Positions 12,470 through 23,460 of a stretch of 64,000 nucleotides of DNA are shown here, in pieces (the first letter of the stretch is position 1; each line of letters opens with the position of its first letter). This DNA is from Hymenoscyphus infarciens (taxonomy: Eukaryota; Ascomycota; Leotiomycetes; Helotiales; Helotiaceae), in NCBI GenBank assembly GCA_001414345.1, contig LLCB01000200.1:46693-110692 (forward strand). The letters are read 5' to 3'. The notes under the pieces were generated by a model that was not told where the DNA came from, searched no databases, and saw only the letters and a list, made by a program, of their open reading frames with translations. The position numbers were made by a program, and so were the translations under genes.

Positions 12470-12655
12470 TTAATACTCCGGGGCCTTCTTAGCGCCTAAA
12501 GCAGTCCAAATCTCCGTTGCCTTAACGACGGGACGGAATTTTTTCTTCTGCTCTGCTACCACCTTCGGGCTTGGAAGTGGGGGCAGGGGAAAAGTTGGTG
12601 GTGGACCCGGTGAGGGTGGAATAGATTTGGTTATAGCAGTAGTAGTAGTAGGCAT
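12470..12655 (-). CDS. Small proline-rich ORF at the island edge
   Basis: A 61-codon ORF (or 65 codons from an upstream ATG at 12667) in normal-composition DNA just inside the RIP boundary. It encodes a Thr-rich start, a proline-rich middle (PPSPGPPPTFPLPPLPSP) and a basic C-terminal end. The second ATG is preferred because a possible 5'UTR intron (GTACGC donor near 12745, CTAG acceptor near 12660) would remove the first. No family is recognised. It could be a real short gene, a 3' exon of a gene truncated by the repeat block, or chance. Confidence 0.35.
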   Translation of the reverse strand: MPTTTTAITKSIPPSPGPPPTFPLPPLPSPKVVAEQKKKFRPVVKATEIWTALGAKKAPEY

Positions 12656-12845
12656 GATGCTAGGCAAGGAGTTGGTTATATATATAGATAGGAAAAAAGG
12701 AAAAAGTACTATGTTTGAAAGGAGTAAATTTGGAGAGATGCGTACCTCTATTTACATAGGAGGAAGGAATTGTTGTTTTATGATTTTTATTCTTTAGTAT
12801 GGTTGTGAACAATAGAGCGAGATGAAACAAGGCTCTTTCATACAA

Positions 12846-14133
12846 AATGTGATTTCTTCGATGACTTCCTTCTCAAACAAAGACGACGCTATCTCCTTTG
12901 TCCTTTCTATATTCCCACAACACCCGCCTGTCAACCGACAGGGGATTTCTCAAGGAAGTAGATAGTTTTATGTGTAACAATTAGAACCCAATCGAATTAA
13001 AGTCAAAAAGTCACAAAACGAGTTGTTTATCAATCGGCCAGCCAACGAAGCTTGGAAGTACTTGCATGGAGTTCTTATTTTCCCCCAATTGCTCTCGCAA
13101 CAATAGACAAGCAGGTAGAAAGCTGCTTTGTCTAGTTTTTTTGACGATAGGTTGCACTAATCCGGCAAGAAGCAGCAAGGAAAGACTTGGACATTGCTGC
13201 CTAGATGACTTGGTATCTATCAAGTAGGACCGAGGCAAAAATTTAGCGTCAGATCCGACGGTAACATCCCTGAGCTGCAGCCAGGAGCTAGTGTCATGCT
13301 GATTTTCAGTAGTCCCTGTTTGAGATACTCGTATAACTCCCCACCTACTCTTTTGTTGTAGAACTCAACGCATCTATATAGGCTCGGAAAAAATGAGCAG
13401 TCTTCAAATCAAGCAAACGTTGTTGGCCAACAGAAATCTTTTGCACTGCACCTCACTCCGAGAATCTGTTCTGTATCGACTTTGGTGGGGTGGTGTTGGT
13501 TATGCGGGGGAGATGGGGAGCTTAAGCGAGAACAACCGAAACATCCATCAGTGCTCCTTTGACACTCGAAAGGGGACCTCAAGTAAAGTTATGGATGCGA
13601 CAAAATAAATAACGCTGTGGATAAGGTGTGTTTCCTGGGCGATCAATGCTTAACGGTGCACGGAAGCATGCGAGACGAGGGCCAAGGCCCCGAAGAAATC
13701 ACGAGATATGCTTTAGTATGAGCTCACGGCAGTAAAACCGCAATGAAACCATTTCAACCACACACCGAAGCTTTCAACCAGAGTTTCAACAACCTCGTCT
13801 TTCCATTCGTTGATTCATTTCTTGTTTATCTTGAACTACCTGTGCACCTTTTCGGTATCTGAATGCCCGCACAAACAAACAAGCCTTTTGCTCACGATAA
13901 GCAAGGTTCATGGCACAAGAGCTTAAGAAGTTCTTGCTGAAAAGAATGGAAATATCGCGATTGATATGGTGTTTCGGTTAGTTCAGATTGCACCATCCGG
14001 AATGGCAAAACAGGGGCGGCAAATGTGTCTCGAGGGGTCGGTATACAAACGTGGTTGCAACCCCATTTTTTCCGAGATGGGTTGTTTGATTTTTTGCAAT
14101 ATCTTTTACAGTGTTGCTGCACTATACCTTTCA
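12846..14133. other. Intergenic region upstream of the S41 peptidase gene
   Basis: Normal-composition DNA without RIP signature. Short ORFs on both strands (for example 13393-13608 plus and 13011-13238 minus) show no domain, signal peptide or splice structure and are probably chance. The right part must contain the promoter of the peptidase gene, but no single TATA box stands out. I see no RNA gene or repeat here. Confidence 0.5.
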
Positions 14134-16727
14134 ATGTATTTTTTGGGTCAATTTGTTGCTTTTGCAGCTATTCATGGAGTCGGCGCATCGGTTCTTAGAG
14201 TACCACAGCAACTTGCTGCGCGTCAGAATGGAAGTTCTTCTAATGCGTGTGGAGTGGTGAGCGCGAGTGCTGCTTCTGCACTTGCTACTGCACCTAATGG
14301 TATGATACCTATCTCGAAGAACTAAGAGTTACGAAGTGAATCTAATTATATGTTTAGCGCGAGCAACGGTTGATGCTCAGCTGGCCTTCGATTGTCTTAA
14401 TTCTGTTAGTCTTCGATCAACGGAAGCGAAAGCTTTGGTGGAAGCCGTTATGCCTTATGTAGAATGGCAAAGTGGTTAGTTAGAAAACCTCCAAAAAAGT
14501 CGCGCGATGAACAGGGCAGCTAATCCCCTGAGCAGATCTGGCTTACCTCAAAGACCCCCCCGCAGATTATCCATTTCCCGCCGTGGACATAATGGGAAGC
14601 CTCAAGGCCGTGCAAAATAACATCACTGCGGGAAAGTACAAGAACGAATACGAATTCCAAGTCGCACTTTTCAACTCTTTCACCCAGGCACACGATGGAC
14701 ATTTTAATTTTTATCCGGATGCTCTGACCAGAGCCTTTATATTTCGCCGGCAGGTAGCTTTGGTTTCTGTTAGTAAAGATGGAGTTGAACTTCCAAAAAT
14801 ATACGTGTTGAGTAAGAAGGTCCGCTCCACAATTCTGATGCCAAAGCTAACGAGTCTAGATGATACAATGGACTCTCTGGCAGCTGGATCAACTTTCAAA
14901 CCTTCGGCTGTCACCAAGATAAATGGCGTAGAAGCATCCCGATTTGTCCAAGATCAATCCGACCCAGCGACTCCTCTTCAGGACAAAGATGCTGCATACA
15001 ATGCTTTCTTCATGAGCAAAGCTAGCGTGGCGAGTGGTTTGAATGGCTTTTTCCAAACAGGGGGACCTTTCTCTTTTATGTATCCTGGACCAACGACCAC
15101 GCTGACTTTTGAAAATGGTACCACGAGAGAGTACAGAAATGAAGCTTCATTACGAGCGAGTTTTGCAGGCGTTACTGATGGCGACACGTTTTACAAGAAG
15201 TTTTGTTCGGGACCTCCAACTACGACACTTGCACCTGCGCCCACAGGGACACCGGGTACCAATATAACATCGTCCCGTATATCATCCACAAGCTCAACAC
15301 CTACTCCTGTTGCAACCAACTTGGGCTATCCTCAGCCCGTTGTGATTGCTAGCGATGGGTCCATATCCGGTTACTACCTTTCGGATCCAGGAAATACAGA
15401 CGTAGCTGTACTCTCAGTATTAACATTTTCCCCCGACAAACCCGACGAGTTCCAAGCCGTATCACAGAAGTTCACTGCTGCTGCAAAGGCTGCCGGTAAA
15501 AAGAAGCTTGTGATCGACGTGAGTCTCAATGGTGGTGGATTCCTCTTCCTGGGATACGACATGTTTAGACAATTTTTCCCTCAAGTTGCTCAGGATGGCT
15601 TCACTCGTTTCCGCGAAAATCCAGCTTTCTTGAAAATTGGACAAATCATATCGGACTCCATTCCAGATAATTTTACGAAAGAACATAGTTCGGATGAGTT
15701 GATTCAATCTTACGAGAGCTTTTACAACTACAAGTTCGATCTGAATATGGTCAACAACACCTTTGATAGTTGGAAGGCTAAGTACGGGAACAACATCAGG
15801 GACAAAGGAGACGAGTTTAGTTCGTTGGTTCGTTGGGATATGAGCGACCCACTGTCGACATACAACACCACGTATGGGCTGGGCATGAATATCACCGGGT
15901 ATGTTGAACCTTCTATACTGATTCTCTTTCCTTGACTGACCATTCTGTTAGCTATGGCAACTTGACTAAGACAGTTCAGCCATTTGCTGCCGAGGACATC
16001 GTACTGGTAAGTCCTCTTCTACTCCTCACCTACTGGGGAAAAATCTAACTGGCCGCAGATGTATGACGGGTACTGTGCATCTACATGTACCGTCTTCAGC
16101 GAGTTCATGCGCCTCCAAGGAAACGTCAAATCCGTAGCATTCGGCGGCCGACCATCAACCACCAAAATTCAAGGCATCGGTGGCGTAAAAGGCAGTCAAT
16201 CCTATCCATGGGCATCCATCCACTCCGATGCACAACGTGCTCTACAAATCCAACGTAACACCTCCCAACCCACAGCAGCCGAGATACTCGTCCTCTCCGA
16301 CCTCCCCTTAAACCGCAGTAGCGCAGCTGGAGTAAATCTTCGCGATAATATCTTGCCGCAAAATATGGGTGACGGTATCCCAGCACAATTCGTCCAGGAG
16401 ATGTCGGATTGCAGGCTCTTCTGGACACCGGCGATGATTGGTGATATGCGGGCAGTTTGGAATGCGGCTGCCAAAGCTGCCTGGGGCGGAGGTCCTTGTG
16501 TTGCTGGAGAAATTTCGACGAAGGAGGCTATTGCATCAGAAGCAATTGTTGGGGGTGCGGGACCTTCGAGAACGGGGGTGGTTAATACGGAGGTAGTAAA
16601 GAGCGACACAGTCTTGGATAAGGACTCGGAGTGGGAGCAGAGACATGGTGTTAAAGTCACTTATAATTATGCGGTTAGTGATGTTAACGACAGTGGATTT
16701 GAGAGTTTTGATGGATATCTTAATTAG
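14134..16727 (+). CDS. Secreted peptidase S41-family protein (CPAF-like)
   Basis: Five exons (14134-14299, 14358-14474, 14536-15898, 15952-16006, 16059-16727) join in frame to 789 codons plus stop, each intron with GT-AG ends. The start at 14134 is chosen because it gives a hydrophobic signal peptide (about residues 1-18). The ATG at 13966 would add a long unlikely leader. The conserved AHDGH segment lies at residues 146-150 and a CASTC segment at 573-577, with Ser575 as candidate nucleophile, as in fungal S41 proteins related to chlamydial CPAF. A Thr/Ser/Pro-rich linker lies near residues 325-350. Likely an extracellular or secretory-pathway serine protease; substrate unknown. It converges on the aldo/keto reductase gene with 221 bp between stop codons. 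Confidence 0.93.
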
Positions 16728-16948
16728 AATTTTGTATTGTAATTAGGCGTTTTGGTTATAGTTAATACCAGGCTTGATTTTATGTTTTATATTGAGCTTC
16801 CTCCACGTGCATGATATGTTCCCTCGAACCTTGGAACGATGTACTTAAAAAGGCTGAGATTGACCACTCAGTTTGAATTGAGAATTGAGAGGCGAAACGA
16901 GAAGAACAGAATTTGGTAAAATTGTCGTAATTTTAAGAAATTCCGAGC

Positions 16949-17902
16949 TCAAATTACTACCCTGGGGTCCCAGCACTGTTTCTCCTCTCTGTCGGGTGAG
17001 GATATATTATCGATTGCCAAGTAGTCATTTACTGTCAGAGAGCCAACCAAAGACGAGGCATCCAAATTCAGGCGCAAGTGCTCCGGATTTTCGGATTTTA
17101 CGAGCACACCCCAATTCTTTGCCAATGCCCAAGCCAGTATCACCTGCACTCGACTTGCATCCAGTCTTTGCGCAACTTGATCCAATATACTCGGGCAATC
17201 CCCAGCCTGGAGCTTTCCTTCCGCCAGTAACGCATACCCCACCATGGTAATATTCTGGTCCTCAAAGCGCTCATGGATCTCCATAGCATCTCTCCAATAC
17301 CAAGGATGGACTTCCATCTGAACAAACGCATCTCGAACCCCATACGCAGTCTCATCAATCAACTCTTGGATATGATTCGGCGTGAAATTCGAGACCCCAA
17401 TATGACGAACAAGTCCTTCGTGTTTAGCTCCATTCAACGCATTCCAAGCTTCGAGTCTCAATTTCTTGTTCACAGGACTGGAAGAGGGTTTTCGCGCCAT
17501 GCCTGGCCAATGAATTAAATACAGATCCAGATATTCGACTTGGAGAGCGGCAAGTGAGGCGAGCAGTGAGGCTCGGGGTGTCTTCATGTCGTAGGGTGAG
17601 AGTTTGGAGGTGATCCAGAGATCTGAACGGGTTATTTTCATTGAAGGGTCTTTGTATATTTCTTGGAGAGTGAGACCGATTTCTTTTTCGTTCCGATAGA
17701 TTGCTGCTGTGTCAATGTGGCGATATCCGAGGCGCACGGCATCTCGGAGTGGTTGTTGAACGGCATTGCTCTTGAGACGGAACGTTCCCAGCCCTACAGG
17801 AGGTATTTTCTCGGGGCCTTGTAATACCATCTTGTCTTGACCATGATGTTGAGAGGTGTTTAGGTGCTTACCATGAGTCGGGTTGCGACGGGCCGATGAC
17901 AT
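16949..17902 (-). CDS. Aldo/keto reductase
   Basis: A 317-aa single-exon NADPH-dependent oxidoreductase of the AKR superfamily (TIM barrel). The catalytic tetrad is visible: Asp64 and Tyr69 in HIDTAAIY, Lys100 in TSKL and His131 in LIHWP. Cofactor-side motifs IGVSNF and ILAWALAKNWGVLVKS follow in the expected order. Length is normal for the family (about 290-320 aa). Translation may start at Met25 (17830), giving 293 aa. The preceding 24 residues are atypical, and a 41-nt GT-AG segment (17831-17871) could be a 5'UTR intron. It reduces carbonyl substrates; the specific substrate cannot be told. It is divergent from the leucine-rich-repeat gene. Confidence 0.93.
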   Translation of the reverse strand: MSSARRNPTHGKHLNTSQHHGQDKMVLQGPEKIPPVGLGTFRLKSNAVQQPLRDAVRLGYRHIDTAAIYRNEKEIGLTLQEIYKDPSMKITRSDLWITSKLSPYDMKTPRASLLASLAALQVEYLDLYLIHWPGMARKPSSSPVNKKLRLEAWNALNGAKHEGLVRHIGVSNFTPNHIQELIDETAYGVRDAFVQMEVHPWYWRDAMEIHERFEDQNITMVGYALLAEGKLQAGDCPSILDQVAQRLDASRVQVILAWALAKNWGVLVKSENPEHLRLNLDASSLVGSLTVNDYLAIDNISSPDREEKQCWDPRVVI

Positions 17903-18232
17903 GACTCCCCTCCGATCCGGTGACGAGTCACGTGTTCATCGAACATATCCGATCCATGGATCTCGGTAGAGAAATAACTTTGAGGTGTTCATGCCTCTGA
18001 ATTAGATTCAGAATGTGTCAATAACATGTTAATAAATACATTGTTGCCTAGTTCAGCCCTTCCGTTGACATGCGCATACACCATAATCACCCCGCTCCTG
18101 CGAACCTGCCAATCAGCGGCCTTGGGGACGATGACAGCAATCGGCCTTCCTCTGAGCCTCAGAACCACGGCATGACTCAACATTGTATATGTGTATATAT
18201 ATAAAGATCCACTCTCTTCTGTTCAAATTGTC

Positions 18233-18240
18233 TATAAATA
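18233..18240 (+). promoter_or_regulatory. TATA box of the leucine-rich-repeat gene
   Basis: A consensus TATAAATA lies 80 bp upstream of the ATG at 18320 and 3' of the alternative ATG at 18191. It therefore favours 18320 as the true start. A second AT-rich TATATATATAAAG run is at about 18194-18206. Confidence 0.5.
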
Positions 18241-18319
18241 CTCGAGCTCCATCGCAGGTAAGATCCATTTCCAAGCAACCAACTCTCCAAAACAGACCGT
18301 CAAGAGTCAAGACTCCAAT

Positions 18320-20224
18320 ATGGACGACAACACCTCTGGACTAGAGCTCTCTCCCCATAGCTCTCCTACAACCCCGACCAATGACTTGGCAAGTTCCCCC
18401 TCTAACCTTTCACAGCTTGATTTTGATGATAGACAACCTCCTCGTCCATACCTCTCATACAGCAAAGAGGAACATCTCTCCACCACCAAATCTCTCCTCA
18501 AAGATGACTACGGCAAGGAAGATGCAATATTTGCCCTTCCACTTCGGCGAAACAAATCACAACGTCCACTAGCAGTTGAACTCGCAACATCCCTTTGGCC
18601 AGACTTGACCGAAATCGCCGCCATCATCAAATACGAACGTGTGACGCTCCATGGAAAAGCAGTTGTCCGTCAAAATAAGCAGCAACGCGTCAAAGAGGAG
18701 TTACGACCCAAAAACAATGCCGGTGGAAAACTACTCAGAATCCAGGGCCCGTGGGCCGGACAAGAGTTAGATCCTGTTGATCTGAAAGGACCAGCTGCCA
18801 TTCCGATGCCAGTCGAGATTGGTAAAACAGAAGATTTCGAGCCAATTTTTCGGTTTCTTGCTCAGGATGTTGCGATTATTGAGGCTATTGAGTCACAAAG
18901 TACACATGGTCTCGAGCTATTGTGGAAGAATCCTTTGGTTGAATTCACTCGTGGAATTGTGTATGAAGATGGTCGGTTGGACTTGTGTAAAAAAGTCGTT
19001 GGCCCTACCCACATCGGGAATTTGATGGATGCCTTGGAGTCCAATCATCAAATTCGACACTTTCTGTTGGGAAATAATGCGATTTCCACAACCGGTGCCA
19101 AACGCATAGCAGAATTTATCGAGAAACATCCCGACCGAATGGAGACTTGGTATCTTGCCGGTTGCCACATTACCCGGCATGGTCTTTCAATCCTTGCCCC
19201 ACAGATGATCAAGTCATCTACAATCACAAATTTGTGGTTCAAGCGAAATCCTTTCGGTCCCAATTCCAGCCTTCTGCTTGCCGAACTTGTTCTCCGAACA
19301 AAAAATCTGCGCACCTTGGACCTCGAGACCACGGAGTTGGGAAATGAGGGAACCTCACAATTCATCGATGCCATTACTGATAAGCCAGTCGCGCTTCGTC
19401 ATTTGTACTTGAATGCTAACGGTATCGGCCGGAAAGCTTGTATGAGTCTAGCCAAATTCATTGGATCGCCAAATTGCTCCCTCGAGAGTCTTTTCCTATC
19501 GGCAAATCCAATCGGAGATGTAGGCATTAGATTTCTCGCCGCCGGACTCGAGAGGAACAAGAGCCTGCAACGACTCACTCTCGCATCATCCGGTCTGACA
19601 AGCAATTCAATTTCTTACCTGGCAACTGCCATCGTCGAAGGCAATGCTCCCATCAAAACACTCGACCTTGGTGCCTCGCAAACCACCACCGCACACAAGC
19701 AGAAATTCAACTACCTCGATGATAACTGCGTGGAACCCCTAAAGACACTCATAAAGCACCTCACCCTCCGCTATCTCAACCTCGGCCGCACAGTCTTCAC
19801 CTCCCAAGGCCTCCAAGAAATCCGCACCGCAGCCTCGAAATCCGAACTAGTCTACCTAGAAGTCCATCGCGTCGAAGTAAGCGCTGTAACTACCAACCAC
19901 GGGATGACAGAAATCTACGAGGGAGGTGCACCTCCGAAATCTTGCTCTTTGGAAGTGAGAAGACAAATGGAGAAGAATCAGCAAAAGTATTATCCGAATG
20001 TCAGGGATTATAATGAGTTCCTTTATAGTGAAGAGTTCCGATTTTTGAGAAATACTGAGGATGTTAGGAAGATTGATTCAATGTATCGCACGCTGGATAA
20101 GAGGCTTGGGTTGCCGATGGATGGGGTTTGGGAGGAGGGTGACACGACCTGGAAACTGATTGCTGAGGATGCTGAGGATGCTGAGGATGCTGAGGATGCT
20201 GAGAAGGCCGAGCTTGAGGCTTGA
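18320..20224 (+). CDS. Leucine-rich-repeat (RNI-like) protein
   Basis: Single-exon ORF of 634 aa from the ATG at 18320 (the in-frame ATG at 18191 would add 43 residues but lies upstream of a TATA box). Residues about 230-515 hold ribonuclease-inhibitor-type leucine-rich repeats, for example LRHLYLNANGIG and LESLFLSANPIG. The N-terminus is Ser/Pro-rich and the C-terminus ends in an acidic AED repeat encoded by a 9-bp array. No signal peptide, transmembrane segment, F-box or NACHT domain is seen, so it is probably a cytosolic or nuclear protein-interaction scaffold. Partner unknown. Proteins of this RNI type are common in Pezizomycotina. Confidence 0.88.
   Translation: MDDNTSGLELSPHSSPTTPTNDLASSPSNLSQLDFDDRQPPRPYLSYSKEEHLSTTKSLLKDDYGKEDAIFALPLRRNKSQRPLAVELATSLWPDLTEIAAIIKYERVTLHGKAVVRQNKQQRVKEELRPKNNAGGKLLRIQGPWAGQELDPVDLKGPAAIPMPVEIGKTEDFEPIFRFLAQDVAIIEAIESQSTHGLELLWKNPLVEFTRGIVYEDGRLDLCKKVVGPTHIGNLMDALESNHQIRHFLLGNNAISTTGAKRIAEFIEKHPDRMETWYLAGCHITRHGLSILAPQMIKSSTITNLWFKRNPFGPNSSLLLAELVLRTKNLRTLDLETTELGNEGTSQFIDAITDKPVALRHLYLNANGIGRKACMSLAKFIGSPNCSLESLFLSANPIGDVGIRFLAAGLERNKSLQRLTLASSGLTSNSISYLATAIVEGNAPIKTLDLGASQTTTAHKQKFNYLDDNCVEPLKTLIKHLTLRYLNLGRTVFTSQGLQEIRTAASKSELVYLEVHRVEVSAVTTNHGMTEIYEGGAPPKSCSLEVRRQMEKNQQKYYPNVRDYNEFLYSEEFRFLRNTEDVRKIDSMYRTLDKRLGLPMDGVWEEGDTTWKLIAEDAEDAEDAEDAEKAELEA
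20161..20205 (+). repeat. In-frame 9-bp repeat GCTGAGGAT
   Basis: Four perfect tandem GCTGAGGAT units plus a partial unit encode consecutive Ala-Glu-Asp triplets at the C-terminus of the leucine-rich-repeat protein. The array can change length without shifting frame, so copy number may vary between strains. Confidence 0.9.
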
Positions 20225-20610
20225 GCTGGGTATGTGCAGCGGTTTGGGGGTTTTTAAGGAGTTGGTGTTTAGTGATGGATTCGGTCATTGCGCTATTTGT
20301 GCGAGGGGGTACAGTGTTAGAATTTCTCCAAAAAAAAATACTTGAGCTACTTTAGCAACGCAACAATCTCATTTCTCTCACTAAATCCATGCATGCATAG
20401 AGTCTCGAGTCACAAGTGAATCAGGCTCATCAATATCTCGAGCTTAGTGCAACTCTCTGTCCCACAAACCACATTTCCAATTTAACACCCTAAACCACAA
20501 CCCCACCCCTCTCTCTCCTCTCTCCTCTCTCCTCTCGCTCCATACCATCCCAAACCCTCCCCTCAAACTCATGTTCCATACAACCATCCACCTTCCCAAG
20601 CCCCGGACTC
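20225..20610. other. Intergenic 3' region with CT-rich tract
   Basis: Convergent 3' ends of the leucine-rich-repeat gene (plus) and the small membrane-protein gene (minus). It contains a CTCTCTC/CTCCTCTC microsatellite at about 20505-20541. No gene or RNA is seen. Confidence 0.6.
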
Positions 20611-20934
20611 CTAAACAACCTCCCCCTTTCCCCCCTCTCCCTCTCCCAATCCATTCTTCGCTTTCCGACCTTTAGAGCTAAAAAAGCAAGGACAACACTC
20701 CCTAAAAATAACCTGTATGAACTCTCCGGTTCGCCATTGATACCATGCCACAAAAGTGATAACCAGGAAAACGCCGAGGACTAGGAGGACGAGTGCTACG
20801 CCGTGTTCGGAGGCTGCTTCGCGACGTGCCAGGAGGTGTGGTTTGGTTGGGGTAGCGAGAGCGGTTGTGATTAGGGATAGGAGGGCAAAAATGAGGGGGG
20901 GAACTGTTGTTGGTGTAAGGGAGAAACTCTTCAT
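20611..20934 (-). CDS. Small signal-peptide protein with one transmembrane helix
   Basis: A 107-aa ORF with a clear N-terminal signal peptide (about residues 1-27, hydrophobic, ending ALA). A short lumenal or extracellular segment contains a dibasic site (ARR). A strongly hydrophobic helix follows (about residues 47-65), then a cytosolic tail with a CCPC cluster, candidate palmitoylation or metal-binding cysteines, and a basic Gly/Lys-rich end. No known family is recognised. The signal peptide and topology argue for a real gene; function unknown. Intron-less, with its 5' region at 20935-21230. Confidence 0.65.
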   Translation of the reverse strand: MKSFSLTPTTVPPLIFALLSLITTALATPTKPHLLARREAASEHGVALVLLVLGVFLVITFVAWYQWRTGEFIQVIFRECCPCFFSSKGRKAKNGLGEGEGGKGEVV

Positions 20935-21762
20935 GATTGGTAAGTTAGTGTGAGGTTGAAGGTTTTGAGGTTTTGGTTGGTTCCAAAGCTTGAGATCTTC
21001 TGTTTGGAGAGTTTGTGTTTGAGACTTCTGTTTTGATTCTAATATTCTGGTTGTGGTAGGTGCTTGGTCCTGTTAGTTCGTGAAAAGACAGGGCAGCCAG
21101 AGAAGGTTACGGTATGCTCAAGGTAAAGTATGGATTCCTCTGAAGAGGGCTGGGAGACCAGTATATACACACACGACGCAGTGGCGCAGTTGAATACTCA
21201 GCCAACGTTCTTGGTGGATGTATTTCAATCGTATGTCCTTTACATATACAAGTGTGGCAGTGAGTCTTTGGTATGAGTGGGCTTTGATTTTGAGATAGTG
21301 AAGTATTGAGTAGGAGTTGAAGGCGTTAATAAAGTAAGAACTTGCAGAGTCATCCGAGAAAAAGTTATCGTTAGTAGAGTGCTACTATGCGTAAAGTTAT
21401 AGAATAATTTAGTTTATTGATTCAGGAAATTTAGGTTAATGAATGTCGATTATGCGAAGCCACTCGCATATTAATCTAGTTGTTCGAGCCAGCTTAGTAG
21501 AGTATCATCATACTTATAGATGTGCGTACCTCGGGACAGTTTTTGAGACTCGAGGATATAATCGTGACTTTCGATTCTTCTAAGAACGAGTTTCATAAGA
21601 AAATATATTTTTGTATTTGTTTAAATGCATGTGTACTAAGAATTGAATTTAAAACACTCATGACCACCTAAAGCCTTGTACTCAACCCCACCCAAAAAAA
21701 CCCCCACCAACGCCAAAATGCCTTCAAAATCTCTTGTTTCTAAACTCCAGCCCATGTGAAAA
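20935..21762. other. Intergenic region
   Basis: Promoter side of the small membrane-protein gene, followed by increasingly AT-rich sequence (about 21300-21650) that still contains CA/TG. It is therefore only lightly affected, if at all, by RIP. No gene, RNA or repeat is recognised. Confidence 0.5.
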
Positions 21763-22341
21763 TCAACCTCCCCTAGCATAAACCTGCTCAAGAGCATTCA
21801 CAACAGCCTCGGTAGAAGGATATGCACCTAGTCCAGCAAAAAGCGGCAAAATAGTAGTTTGAACCTGTTGAATGTCCGTAGCACTATTTCTGGGTTTTGC
21901 TCGCCAAATGGCGACCATTGGGTCGGTGAATGTGGTATTGTCTGGGTACCCATATGCACTGATGTCTACGGAGGTGACGTTGACTGCTGCCATCTGTGGA
22001 CTGTGAGTTAGTATGAGATGGAAGAGGGTTTAGGGATTTCTGGGGGAAAAGGGGGAGGGATACTATGTCGTGGTCTTCGTGTACGAGGTTGTGACAGTGG
22101 AACATGTAGACTCCTCCCCAGGGTTGGTCTCTTGCTATGACTTCTACTTCTTCGTTCTCGCCAACTGTATGTAGTAAGTTAGCAAATGTCTTTCGCGAGC
22201 CTAGGGCATTGGGTAAGGATGCAAAGGGAAAGTTGCATACGGTATACCACGCTAAAAGTCTCGTTAGTAAATAGTTTCTGTAAGCTGGGATCTTAACTCA
22301 CTCTTTAAGTGCTGCAGCCTTATACGGAGTCAGTGTGGTAG
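21763..22341 (-). pseudogene. Multicopper oxidase (laccase-like) 3' fragment, 5'-truncated
   Basis: Four partial or whole exons on the minus strand join in frame: 22302 to about 22341, 22241-22251 (an 11-nt exon), 22064-22164 and 21763-21993. The GT-AG introns are 50, 76 and 70 nt. The encoded end contains GVYMFHCHNLVHEDHD, the C-terminal copper-binding motif (His-Cys-His and following His) of multicopper oxidases, then a family-like tail of about 75 residues. Everything upstream (about 80% of a normal 550-600-aa enzyme) is replaced at about 22345 by RIP-mutated repeat DNA. Remaining exons carry no stops, so truncation, not decay, broke the gene. Confidence 0.85.
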
Positions 22342-23077
22342 AAAGTTCAACTATCGTAGTTTTAGCGTAGTTTTCAGAACCTAAAACTATACATAGTTTT
22401 AGAAGTATTAGTAGAACTATCTAATAAAAGAGTAAAACTAACTACGTAAACTACTATAGTTTTAGAAAACTATTATTAAAATAAGCTATTTATAATAATA
22501 AATAAGTATTATATTTAACTTATCTACTTCTCTAGCTATTTATATATTATCCTTCTCTTATAAAGTCTTAATCTTCTTATCTATTATTATAACTACTTCT
22601 TCTATATCTAGTATTCTAAACTATAATTATAAGTATATAAGAGTATTAATTAAAGCTATTCCTAACTTATTTCTTTATACTAATATAGTAATTTTAGTAC
22701 TAGAAAAGAGACGCTTAGAGCTAGGTAGATATAGCTAGTATAGAAAGAATATTAAGTACTATTTAAGAGAGATAGAGGTATTAAGGTTATTATACTAGCT
22801 TCTACTACTATATTAAAGAATTATTATATAATAATATATAAGACGAAGTATAATAGAATTTATACTTATTAGTAGTAGTAGATCTATAAATAGCTTTATC
22901 TTTTTAATAAAGGAAAGCTAAGAATTCGTTCTTATTAGCTAGTAGAGACGTAGAAGAAGTATCTAAAGGAAAAGTAGATAGTTAATATTTAAAAGCCTAA
23001 AGTTAAAGTACTAGAGGTCTAACTATTCTAACTAATTTAGGCTCTTAATACTTCTTAATAGACTACTACTTCTACTA

Positions 23078-23460
23078 TATAATAGCCTATTACCTAGGCT
23101 ATTCTAGATAGCTAGAGATACTTACTATATATAAGATTCAGCTATATATTTAGCTTTTAGTAGTTGTTATTTTATATTATCTAATTTAGAAAGGTTATAT
23201 ACGTCTATATATCTATCTAGACTATTAGACGTACTTTATAGAGTTTAGGCTTTTATATTAGCTAACGTATATTATTATTCGATTTTAGACCTCTTTTATA
23301 TCGTCTAAACCTCTTATATATAGCTGTCTACTCTCCTAGAGTTAGAAAAGGCTAGTTTAGCCTTTTCTTCTATATTAGAGCCTAGTATCTACGTATATTA
23401 TTCTACTAAACGCACTTCTATATACCTCTTCTATAGTAGTATATATTTCGTGCTATTATA
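23078..23460 (-). mobile_element. Solo LTR (383 bp, reverse orientation), TSD TACTA
   Basis: Starts TATAATAGCC and ends TTCGTGCTATTATA, the reverse complement of the LTR start found in the full-length elements. TACTA flanks both ends exactly (23073-23077 and 23461-23465). Its inner part resembles the copies at 32.27 and 38.24 kb, which define a second LTR subfamily. Confidence 0.88.

Noticed and set aside
12660..12845. 61-codon minus-strand ORF beside the proline-rich ORF
   Set aside because: The only plausible splice to the downstream ORF breaks the frame; more likely 5'UTR or intron sequence.
13011..13238. 75-codon minus-strand ORF
   Set aside because: No recognisable feature or splice partner; composition is unremarkable.
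13393..13608. 71-codon plus-strand ORF downstream of a TATATA motif
   Set aside because: No domain, no signal peptide, and the TATATA lies only about 20 bp from the ATG; likely chance ORF in intergenic DNA.
13966..14133. Longer N-terminus for the S41 peptidase
   Set aside because: It would bury the signal peptide behind 56 atypical residues; the ATG at 14134 fits a secreted protein.
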